This document shows positions 51,965-57,847 of a DNA stretch of 57,847 bases, piece by piece. Origin of the DNA: Lachnospiraceae bacterium (GTDB lineage: Bacteria > Bacillota > Clostridia > Lachnospirales > Lachnospiraceae); contig JAFYZH010000005.1 in assembly GCA_017548765.1 (NCBI GenBank), positions 1-57,847 of the forward strand. The letters run 5' to 3'. The position numbers were made by a program, and so were the translations under genes. Below the pieces are notes generated by a model. That model made no database searches. It was not told where the DNA came from and saw only the letters and a program-made list of their open reading frames with translations. Position 1 is the stretch's first letter. Every line of letters begins with the position of its first letter.

Positions 51965-52885
51965 ATGGATTATACAAACTGTACTTTATGCCCGCGGATG
52001 TGCGGCGTGGATCGTACGAAGACGGTGGGTGCCTGCCGCATGCCGGCAGAACTTAGAATAGGCAGAGTGGGGCTGCACCAGTGGGAAGAACCGTGTATTT
52101 CCTATAAAAGTGGGGCAGGAACGGTATTTTTCTCCGGATGCAACCTGCATTGTGTGTATTGTCAGAACCACGCGATCAGCAACGAGCTACATGGACGGAG
52201 CATCACGACGCAGGAACTGGCGGACGCCTTCCTGTCCCTGCAGGAGCAGGGCGCGGACAATATTGACCTCGTGACACCGACGCATTACGTGCCGGATATT
52301 TTGCGTGCCTTGGATCTGGTGCGGCATAAACTCACCATTCCGGTGGTCTACAACACCGGGGGCTATGAAAACGTCGAGACCCTTCGGGCGCTGGAGGGAT
52401 ATGTGGACATATATCTGCCGGACATCAAGTATTACGAGAGCGAGACAGCGCTACGCTACTCGCACGCGGCAGATTACTTTGAGAAAGCGTCGGCGGCTGT
52501 GATCGAGATGGCGCGGCAGACCGGAGCCCCGGCCTATAACTCCGAGGGCGGCCTCGTGCGGGGTACGGTGATCCGCCACCTGGTGCTGCCCGGCCACCGC
52601 AAGGAGTCCATGCAGATCCTGGACTGGATCCGCGGGCATTTCGAGCCGGAGCAGATCCTGATCAGCCTGATGAGCCAGTACACACCCCTGCCGAGCCTGC
52701 CCGAAGCATTTTCCGAGTTAAAACGCAGGGTCACGAGCTTTGAATACAACAGCGTCGTCGACCACGCCGCCGAGCTCGGACTGGAAGGTTTCATGCAGGA
52801 AAAAAGCTCCGCCCGGGAAACCTACATCCCGGACTTTTACGAGGGGGAAAATGAAGCCGAAATAGGACAGGGAACCGGTAAATAG
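51965..52885 (+). CDS. Radical SAM protein, PflX/pyruvate-formate-lyase-activase-like
   Basis: A 306-residue protein with the radical-SAM cluster C59-N-L-H-C63-V-Y-C66 and an additional N-terminal cysteine set (C6, C9, C13, C24). SAM-binding and barrel motifs are visible (VVYNTGGYENVETL, DIYLPDIKYY, VIRHLVLPGH). It belongs to the group called PflX or 'putative pyruvate formate-lyase activating enzyme' (COG1313), about 300 residues, whose target is not established. Co-transcribed with the MBL hydrolase. Whether it activates a glycyl-radical enzyme cannot be read here; none is in the window. Confidence 0.88.
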   Translation: MDYTNCTLCPRMCGVDRTKTVGACRMPAELRIGRVGLHQWEEPCISYKSGAGTVFFSGCNLHCVYCQNHAISNELHGRSITTQELADAFLSLQEQGADNIDLVTPTHYVPDILRALDLVRHKLTIPVVYNTGGYENVETLRALEGYVDIYLPDIKYYESETALRYSHAADYFEKASAAVIEMARQTGAPAYNSEGGLVRGTVIRHLVLPGHRKESMQILDWIRGHFEPEQILISLMSQYTPLPSLPEAFSELKRRVTSFEYNSVVDHAAELGLEGFMQEKSSARETYIPDFYEGENEAEIGQGTGK

Positions 52886-52888
52886 GAC

Positions 52889-52918
52889 TTGAAAAATCGC
52901 CCCGTTTCATGGTATAAT
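52889..52918 (+). promoter_or_regulatory. Sigma-A promoter of the 52953 gene
   Basis: TTGAAA (52889-52894), 18 bp, TATAAT (52913-52918). Confidence 0.8.
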
Positions 52919-52952
52919 TTAACAAATACATCGTGCGAAGGAGGTATTATAA

Positions 52953-53480
52953 ATGGGTTTATTTTCTAAACTGTTTGGCGCCAAGGTCGAGAAGGACGCC
53001 ATGGATGCTTTGAAGACGTTTACACAGGCGGCTGTGGATGCGCAGAAGAACCAGAACGCACAGGGTGCACAGAGCGCTCCGAGCGTGAATTCCGCACCTG
53101 CCGCACCGGCATACGATTACGAAGAGGATGGCCCTTCGGGCTTTTCCTGGGGTCCGAAAATGCCTGCTGAGGAGAATCAGTATAATTTCTCCGGCACGTT
53201 CGAGCAGTATTTCGACAGCATTTTCCTGAAGGAGTACCCGCAGTACCGCGTTGAGAAGGAGAAGGTAAGCGGCGGATTGACCCTCGTATACACATTCTAC
53301 AACGGCGACAGCAAGGCACTGGTAGTGGAGATCCTCTCCAGAACGTCCGGCGCGCAGAAGCGTCGCAACGACTGCCGCAAGAACGGGGTGGCATACCTTC
53401 GTTACTACCACAACTACCATGGTTGGTGGAATGTAAAGCAGTACGTGATCCAGCGTACCAACAAAGCACTCGGCATTTGA
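52953..53480 (+). CDS. Protein of unknown function
   Basis: A 175-residue protein with a consensus AAGGAGG ribosome site and own promoter. The N-terminus is amphipathic (GLFSKLFGAKVEKDAM), followed by an Ala/Gln/Pro-rich linker (about 30-55). A compact C-terminal domain (about 80-175) contains FEQYFDSIFLKEYPQYRVEKE, TLVYTFYNGDSKALVVEIL and CRKNGVAYLRYYHNYHGWWN. The last segment has the look of a small alpha/beta fold similar to nuclease-like cores, but the key acidic-Lys set is not clear, so I make no functional call. Expressed alone; no terminator seen after it. Confidence 0.7.
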   Translation: MGLFSKLFGAKVEKDAMDALKTFTQAAVDAQKNQNAQGAQSAPSVNSAPAAPAYDYEEDGPSGFSWGPKMPAEENQYNFSGTFEQYFDSIFLKEYPQYRVEKEKVSGGLTLVYTFYNGDSKALVVEILSRTSGAQKRRNDCRKNGVAYLRYYHNYHGWWNVKQYVIQRTNKALGI

Positions 53481-53528
53481 TCGCGGGGTGCCGCTAAAAC
53501 AGTTAAAACCGGAATAAGAACGCTTAGC

Positions 53529-53672
53529 GCCCGCGGTGGGTCCGGCGTGGATGCAGAGTATGATTTCGCGGGCAATCCATCCACGTACGATCCGGTAGAA
53601 TTCAGGAATTTTCCTGAATTTAACGATTTCTTAATTCCGTTTATCGTAGAGGCTCCGCATGGTCGGAGCCTT
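53529..53672 (+). ncRNA. Structured leader/candidate RNA upstream of the reverse transcriptase
   Basis: Four inverted repeats lie in this gap: GCCCGCG/CGCGGGC (53529-53535 with 53567-53573), CGTGGATG/CATCCACG (53546-53553 with 53578-53585), AATTCAGGAA/TTCCTGAATT (53599-53608 with 53611-53620) and GGCTCCG/CGGAGCC (53652-53658 with 53665-53671). The first two interleave, so they form either a pseudoknot or alternative folds. Candidate only. Confidence 0.4.
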
Positions 53673-53700
53673 TACAACTTTTAAGGAAGGACAGCGCTAT

Positions 53701-54894
53701 ATGTCGATCATGGACAAGCTCTCGCAGAAGGAAAGCTGGGAGCTCTTTTATGAATATAAAACGTCGCTCGTCTGCGCGAAGTTCTTTCGGGAGCAGCTGC
53801 GGGAGTTCATTGACCGCGAAGAGTACCTCCCCGTGACGGAGCGGATCATGCGCGGCGAGGCGTGGCCCCTGCCGAAGAAGACGGTCATCAGCAAGATGAG
53901 CACGCAAAAAAAGCGGACGGTGTACACCTATCCGCCGGCGGAGAACATGGTTCTGAAGCTGCTCACTTTCCTGCTGCTTCGGGAGTACGACGACTGCTTC
54001 GCTCCGGGTCTGTTTTCGTTCCGTCCGGCGCACAGCGCGAAGGACGCCATCCGCTACCTGATGCGGGAGGATCTATCGCAGATGTACTCCTATAAGGTCG
54101 ATGTGAGCAACTATTTCAATTCGATCCCGGTGGACCGGATGCTCGCGCGGCTCCGGCAGATCGCGGGTCGGGATCCGCAACTCTGCGTGTTTGTGGAGGG
54201 CCTGCTGACCGAGCCGGACGTTCTGACCGAGGACGGCTCGCACATCACGGAGCAGAAGGGCATCATGGCGGGCACGCCGATCGCTGCCTTTCTGGCCAAT
54301 GTATATCTGATGGACCTGGATGCGCGGTTTTGCGAGGTGGGCATCCTGTATGCGCGTTATTCGGACGATATCATCGTGTTCGCGAAGACGCGGGAGGAGG
54401 TCGAGGCGCACGCCGAGACGATCCGCCGCATCCTGGGCGAGTACGGCCTCGGGGTGAACCCGAAGAAGGAATGCTTCCAAAACCCGGAGGACGGTTTTAC
54501 GTTCCTGGGCTTCCACGTGCGCGGGGAGGAGATCGACATTGCCCCTGCTTCTGTAGAGAAATTGAAGGCGAAGATGCGGCGCAAGACACGCGCCCTACAG
54601 CGCTGGAGCCGCCGCAACGAGATCGAAGGGCGGTCCGCCGCGAAGGCATTCATCCGCATCTTTAACCGGAAACTTATGGAGAGTTCCATGGATAACGACC
54701 TTACCTGGAGTTTCTGGTATTTCTCCGTGCTGACCACGACGAAGAGTCTGCAGGAGATCGACCGCTACGCTCAAGATTGCATACGGTACCTCATCACCGG
54801 GAAGCGGACGAAAGCACGGTTTAATGCACGCTACGAGCAGTTGAAGGAGCTCGGATACAAAAGCCTCGTGCACGCATTCTATGAAGGTGGCTGA
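53701..54894 (+). CDS. Orphan reverse transcriptase
   Basis: A 397-residue protein from the ATG at 53701, with AAGGAAGG about 10 bases upstream (an ATG at 53659 sits in a hairpin loop). Reverse transcriptase motifs: catalytic D134 in KVDVSNYFNSIP, KGIMAGTPIAAFLANVYL at 186-203 (RT4), and YSDD at 220-223 in ARYSDDIIVFAK, then LGFHVRGEEIDIAP (RT7 area). The C-terminal thumb-like region ends RTKARFNARYEQLKELGYKSL. There is no HNH domain and no group II intron RNA is evident. RT4 reads KG...TP, not the common QG...SP or the SQ of diversity-generating elements; no retron NAxxH/VTG motif is seen. Best described as a group II-like or unclassified stand-alone RT. Confidence 0.9.
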   Translation: MSIMDKLSQKESWELFYEYKTSLVCAKFFREQLREFIDREEYLPVTERIMRGEAWPLPKKTVISKMSTQKKRTVYTYPPAENMVLKLLTFLLLREYDDCFAPGLFSFRPAHSAKDAIRYLMREDLSQMYSYKVDVSNYFNSIPVDRMLARLRQIAGRDPQLCVFVEGLLTEPDVLTEDGSHITEQKGIMAGTPIAAFLANVYLMDLDARFCEVGILYARYSDDIIVFAKTREEVEAHAETIRRILGEYGLGVNPKKECFQNPEDGFTFLGFHVRGEEIDIAPASVEKLKAKMRRKTRALQRWSRRNEIEGRSAAKAFIRIFNRKLMESSMDNDLTWSFWYFSVLTTTKSLQEIDRYAQDCIRYLITGKRTKARFNARYEQLKELGYKSLVHAFYEGG

Positions 54895-54898
54895 GGGA

Positions 54899-54927
54899 TT
54901 GCATGTTTCCCCGATTCATGCTAATAT
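54899..54927 (+). promoter_or_regulatory. Probable promoter of thrH
   Basis: TTGCAT (54899-54904), 17 bp, TAATAT (54922-54927) with an extended TGC before it. The same TGCTAATATGTT occurs at 21265-21276 before the kinase. Confidence 0.55.
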
Positions 54928-55032
54928 GTTGCGTGTATGATGAGTTCAGCTTCTGTTGGTCGAGTCATAGGAAAGCATAGAACGCGGCGAGGTGCGCCGG
55001 TTTGAAATTGGAATATGAAAGGATATAGTAAC

Positions 55033-55635
55033 ATGGACGTTGTATGTTTGGATATGGAGGGCGTGTTAGTCCCTGAGATATGGATCGCATTTTCCGAGGA
55101 GTCCGGAATTCCGGAACTGAGAAAGACGACGCGGGACGAGCCCGACTATGATAAGTTGATGCGCTGGAGGATCGGTGTTTTGAAGGAGCACGGACTGGGC
55201 CTGAAGGAGATCCAGGACACGATCTCCCGGATCGATCCGCTGCCGGGCGCGAAGGAGTTCCTGGACGCGTTGCGCGCCGAGGCTCAGGTCATCATCATCA
55301 GCGACACATTTACCCAGTTCGCGATGCCGCTCATGAAGAAACTCGGCTATCCGACCCTGTTCTGCAACACCCTGGAGGTAGCGGAGGACGGTGAGATCAC
55401 CGGCTTCAAGATGCGCTGCGAGCAGTCGAAACTGACGACCGTTCGCGCACTGCAGTCCATGGGCTTCGACACGATCGCGGCCGGCGACAGCTTCAACGAT
55501 CTGGCCATGATCCGCGCGAGCCGTGCAGGCTTCCTGTTCCGCACTACGGAGCAGATCAAAAAGGATAATCCGGACCTTCAGGCATTCGAGGAGTTCGATG
55601 ATTTCCTCGCAGCGATAAAGGCAGAACTGCACTGA
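55033..55635 (+). CDS. thrH: Phosphoserine phosphatase / homoserine phosphotransferase ThrH
   Basis: About 200 residues, matching the 205-residue ThrH of Pseudomonas. Motifs: CLDMEGVLVPEIWIAFSEESGI at the N-terminus, where the second acid of the haloacid-dehalogenase DxD is E (D7, E9), as in ThrH; DYDKLMRWR; ISDTFTQFAMPLM; and the last motif AAGDSFNDLAMI. The enzyme moves phosphate from phosphoserine to homoserine, linking serine and threonine pathways. The start at 55033 fits GAAAGGAT; an ATG at 55015 overlaps that site. Single gene; no threonine-pathway neighbours here. Confidence 0.93.
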   Translation: MDVVCLDMEGVLVPEIWIAFSEESGIPELRKTTRDEPDYDKLMRWRIGVLKEHGLGLKEIQDTISRIDPLPGAKEFLDALRAEAQVIIISDTFTQFAMPLMKKLGYPTLFCNTLEVAEDGEITGFKMRCEQSKLTTVRALQSMGFDTIAAGDSFNDLAMIRASRAGFLFRTTEQIKKDNPDLQAFEEFDDFLAAIKAELH

Positions 55636-55670
55636 TCGATCGGATGATGGCAGACCCTCTATGCATAGGA

Positions 55671-55828
55671 TTGACGCAGGTGTTCCCGCAGTGGTATACT
55701 TAACTTACCACACGAGGGTGTATATGTGCGTGTTTTCCAGCATTGCATCTTCACACAGAAAGATAAACTGAAATGATCCGGCTGCAGAGCCGGGAATACA
55801 AGACGGGGGCTCATCGAAAGGTGAGCCC
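55671..55828 (+). other. Promoter and hairpins with no clear gene, candidate small RNA
   Basis: In the 378-bp gap after thrH, TTGACG (55671-55676), 18 bp, TATACT (55695-55700) forms a good promoter. Downstream are two hairpins, CCGGCT-GCAG-AGCCGG (55778-55793) and GGGCTCA/TGAGCCC (55807-55813 with 55822-55828), and a 15-codon ORF. No terminator T run follows. It may be a small RNA or a long leader. Confidence 0.4.
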
Positions 55829-55891
55829 TCGCTCATGAGAAGCATTTTCCGCGCAGAGATGACGTCGGCCCTCGAAATGGGCGTTGGCATA

Positions 55892-55920
55892 TTGACACAG
55901 GGCGTCTCAAATGATAGAAT
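55892..55920 (+). promoter_or_regulatory. Sigma-A promoter of the DUF6442-like gene
   Basis: TTGACA (55892-55897), 17 bp, TAGAAT (55915-55920). Confidence 0.85.
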
Positions 55921-56013
55921 ATGTGCAGGAAAATGAATCGGCAAAACGGGCATGATCGGGGAGGAAACGTCATGTTTCGGGATGCAAAGTTGTATCATGG
56001 GAGGTATGTTCGT

Positions 56014-56355
56014 ATGAGTGAAAACACTGAGCAGGAGAAAACAAGTAAAGAAAAAGACCCGAAGATCAAGGAATTGTATCTGATCGAGATCGAATCAAAG
56101 GGTATCCGGATCGCGAGCATCGTCAGCATCATCCTGGCGATCATCCTGTTCATCCTGGAGATCGTGCTTCAGGGTAAGCAGAATTTCGGTATGTATGCGT
56201 TGGTAGGATCGTTCTGTACGGTAAGCTTTTACTATTATGGCCTTCGGACGAAGCGCCTGCCATACACGCTTACCGGTTTGATCTGGGGCGCGCTCACCGT
56301 CTTCTTTATCGTGATGTATATTCTCGATATGGTGGATCACGGCGGAGTGCTGTAA
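56014..56355 (+). CDS. Small membrane protein, DUF6442-like
   Basis: A 113-residue protein starting at 56014, just after GGGAGG; upstream in-frame ATGs (55921, 55972) lack this site. A charged N-terminus (KTSKEKDPKIKELYLIEIESKG) is followed by three membrane helices (ASIVSIILAIILFILEIVL, MYALVGSFCTVSFYYYGL, TGLIWGALTVFFIVMYIL). Length, helix spacing and the N-terminal charged segment fit DUF6442, a family of small three-helix Firmicute proteins of unknown role, often beside XRE regulators; none is adjacent here. Single gene with own promoter. Confidence 0.72.
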   Translation: MSENTEQEKTSKEKDPKIKELYLIEIESKGIRIASIVSIILAIILFILEIVLQGKQNFGMYALVGSFCTVSFYYYGLRTKRLPYTLTGLIWGALTVFFIVMYILDMVDHGGVL

Positions 56356-56391
56356 GTGTTCGGACTGACAGTCGTGAGATGATTTATAAAT

Positions 56392-56442
56392 GACCGCCCG
56401 GACGGAGACCGGTGAAGGCTTCCGCCCGGGCGTCGTGTTTTT
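56392..56442 (+). terminator. Probable terminator before the 56459 gene
   Basis: CGCCCGG (56395-56401) pairs with CCGGGCG (56426-56432), followed by TCGTGTTTTT. It probably ends the DUF6442-like transcript; the next start is 17 bp beyond, so it may also act as an attenuator. Confidence 0.65.
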
Positions 56443-56458
56443 GAAAAGAGGGGTTTTT

Positions 56459-57028
56459 ATGGAGATCGGGACAATGATGACCTTTGAGGCGGACGGCGTG
56501 AAGATCGTTTTGCGGTGCGTGGACGGCGAAACGTTCCGGCAGACATTTGCCGAGAAACGGGCCGGGATGAAGCGCGGCTGTTTTCTGGCGCCGCCCGAGG
56601 ACAATGATTATGATCAGCAGGAGAACTTCCTGACGGACGACGGGGACGCGGGCTTTTCCATCACCGAGGACGGCTGGCTGGTGTCGCTGTTTTCGACCCG
56701 TCCGGGGCGCGGATTTGTCAAATGTGTCGCGCCGCTTTTGCGTGAGAAGGTCGTGCGGCTGGGCTGCATCTGCACGCGGGAGCCGGGCCGGGAGTCGCGG
56801 GAACCTCTGGTCGAGACCTATCAGAGGGATCTCGGCTTTTACGTAGCGGCGCGGACGTTGGACGACCATGTGGTCATGGGAGAGTATTACGGCGAGGAGT
56901 TCATAAGCCGCTTTATGAAGGAATTCGGGACGCCGTACCACGTGTTTTTGACGCGTAAGGAACCGCCGGCACCGGCACCGACATTTGACGATTTTTTTGA
57001 GGCGGAAGCGTACGTTTTGTCGCTGTGA
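56459..57028 (+). CDS. Protein of unknown function
   Basis: A 189-residue protein; start at 56459 because AGAGGGG lies upstream (an in-frame ATG at 56390 falls before the terminator). No signal or membrane helix. The middle part (FSITEDGWLVSLFSTRPGRGFVKCVAPLLREKVVRLGCICTREPG, then LVETYQRDLGFYVAARTLDD) has the strand-loop-helix order of GNAT-like acyltransferases, but the acyl-CoA loop is not convincing, so this is only a hint. The end is acidic (PTFDDFFEAEAYVLSL). Neighbours give no clue. Confidence 0.65.
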   Translation: MEIGTMMTFEADGVKIVLRCVDGETFRQTFAEKRAGMKRGCFLAPPEDNDYDQQENFLTDDGDAGFSITEDGWLVSLFSTRPGRGFVKCVAPLLREKVVRLGCICTREPGRESREPLVETYQRDLGFYVAARTLDDHVVMGEYYGEEFISRFMKEFGTPYHVFLTRKEPPAPAPTFDDFFEAEAYVLSL

Positions 57029-57044
57029 CGGGGGCGCGGCCGCG

Positions 57045-57073
57045 TTGACAATGCCGTGCTTTCGTGCTAGAAT
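57045..57073 (+). promoter_or_regulatory. Sigma-A promoter of bioY
   Basis: TTGACA (57045-57050), 17 bp, TAGAAT (57068-57073). A small hairpin GCTGCG-AAT-CGCAGC (57091-57105) lies in the leader. Confidence 0.85.
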
Positions 57074-57121
57074 AACGGGCGTATCAAAAGGCTGCGAATC
57101 GCAGCGAAAAGAGGCATCACT

Positions 57122-57709
57122 ATGGCAGAAGAAAAAGTAAAACAAGTTATTTCAACGAAGTCGCTGACGATCATCGGGCTGATGACGGCGGTGTGCTGTG
57201 TGCTGGGTCCCATCTCGGTCCCGATCGGCGCGGTCCCGGTTTCACTCGGTGTGCTGGCCGTCCTGCTGACCGTGTACGTGCTGGGCACGTTTAAGGGCAC
57301 GGTGGCGACGCTGGTCTATATTTTACTCGGCACTGTCGGCCTTCCCGTGTTCTCGGGATACCAGGGCGGACTGCAGAAGGTCTCCGGCCCGACCGGCGGC
57401 TACATCATCGGCTTCATCTTTCTGGCATTGATCGCAGGAGCGTTCATTGACCGCTTCTCATATAAGAAATGTTACATGCACGTGGTGGGCATGGTTTTGG
57501 GCCTGGCGGTCTGCTACCTGTTCGGCACGGTCTGGTTTATGTTCGTAACGAAGATGGGCTTCGTCGCATCCCTCACCGTGTGCGTCGTTCCCTTCCTTTT
57601 GTTCGACGCGTTGAAGATCGCGTTCTGCTTCACGATGGGCATCGGTATCCGCAAAGCGCTGACAGCAGCGCATCTGGTGAATTATTATGACAATACGAAG
57701 AGCAATTGA
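57122..57709 (+). CDS. bioY: Biotin transporter BioY
   Basis: A 195-residue membrane protein, the usual length of BioY, the substrate-binding S component of ECF biotin transporters. Family hallmarks: ITIGLMTAVCCVLGPISVPIGAVPVSLG-like first helix region (here TIIGLMTAVCCVLGPISVPI), LGTVGLPVFSGYQGG, and GPTGGYIIGF. About six helices. It would take up biotin with an energizing module (EcfAAT) encoded elsewhere. Strong own promoter; GAAAAGAGG ribosome site. The next gene overlaps its end by 23 bp. Confidence 0.94.
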   Translation: MAEEKVKQVISTKSLTIIGLMTAVCCVLGPISVPIGAVPVSLGVLAVLLTVYVLGTFKGTVATLVYILLGTVGLPVFSGYQGGLQKVSGPTGGYIIGFIFLALIAGAFIDRFSYKKCYMHVVGMVLGLAVCYLFGTVWFMFVTKMGFVASLTVCVVPFLLFDALKIAFCFTMGIGIRKALTAAHLVNYYDNTKSN

Positions 57710-57847
57710 AACTGACATTCCCCGCATTCTGGAACTGCTGGTCCAGGTGAATAATGTGCATCAGGTCCGGAGGCCGGACCTGTTTTTGGCGGATAAAACG
57801 AAGTACAACGCGGAGCAGCTGCGCGAGATCCTGAAGTCGGAAGAGAC
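57687..57847 (+). CDS. GNAT-family N-acetyltransferase, 3' end outside window
   Basis: The frame starting ATGACAATACGAAGAGC at 57687 runs open to the right edge. Its N-terminus (MTIRRAIETDIPRILELL, then VNNVHQVRRPDLF and TKYNAEQL) matches the start of a common GNAT acetyltransferase group. The start lies inside bioY (23-bp overlap), pointing to translational coupling. Substrate unknown; only the first third is visible. Confidence 0.8.
   Translation, partial: MTIRRAIETDIPRILELLVQVNNVHQVRRPDLFLADKTKYNAEQLREILKSEE

Noticed and set aside
53529-54894. Retron or diversity-generating retroelement
   Set aside because: No NAxxH/VTG retron motifs, RT motif 4 is TP instead of SQ, and I found no template/variable repeat pair or accessory gene. 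Kept as unclassified RT.

Overview
The window looks like chromosome of an anaerobic, low-to-middle GC Firmicute, most likely a Lachnospiraceae-type clostridium. Supporting signs are strong AAGGAGG-like ribosome sites, consensus sigma-A promoters, a 7TMR-DISM histidine kinase, a dockerin, a BioY, and 21-residue 'LDVSxNxxLxxLxC' leucine-rich repeats (LRRs) preceded by an EF-hand, a style common in gut and rumen Lachnospiraceae. No plasmid, phage or insertion sequence backbone is visible. The assignment is inference from gene content.

Region 1 (1-21181) is the striking part: a 20-kb array of four cassettes. Each cassette is a small ECF-like sigma factor whose stop overlaps (ATGA) the start of a single-pass membrane protein. 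That partner has a short cytoplasmic N-terminus with a shared motif, one membrane helix, an acidic Thr/Glu linker, an EF-hand and a C-type LRR ectodomain (4 to about 24 repeats). Between the cassettes lie five more LRR proteins without the cytoplasmic domain: signal-anchored ones (5427, 9978, 12869) and lipoproteins (8777, 15394). All four sigma genes share one promoter layout (TGTNNNNTTT, then a block ending in TGARAGG, 25-26 bp start to start), which suggests auto- or cross-regulation. I propose an LRR-receptor/sigma-factor surface-sensing array, analogous in layout to SigI/RsgI but with LRRs instead of carbohydrate-binding sensors.

Region 2 (21360-41394) holds a 7TM-receptor histidine kinase and its response regulator, then an operon of two giant secreted proteins (about 2570 and 2800 residues) and a membrane-anchored subtilisin-like protease. 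The second giant protein carries a dockerin next to a cohesin-like domain, eight 77-residue repeats and a C-terminal membrane anchor.

Region 3 (41448-50717) contains a MgtA-type Mg2+ P-type ATPase (minus strand), a PacL/SERCA-like Ca2+ P-type ATPase, a 706-residue lipoprotein under a promoter covered by two GGACTAC dyads, and an AT-rich module of an XRE regulator diverging from a zinc-ribbon protein and a DUF2085 protein. A 64-bp tandem repeat array follows (50789-51020).

Region 4 (51086-57847) carries an MBL hydrolase with a radical-SAM protein, a small unknown protein, an orphan reverse transcriptase behind a structured leader, ThrH, a small DUF6442-like membrane protein, an unknown protein, BioY and the start of a GNAT acetyltransferase. 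Apart from the reverse transcriptase, this part reads as ordinary chromosome.
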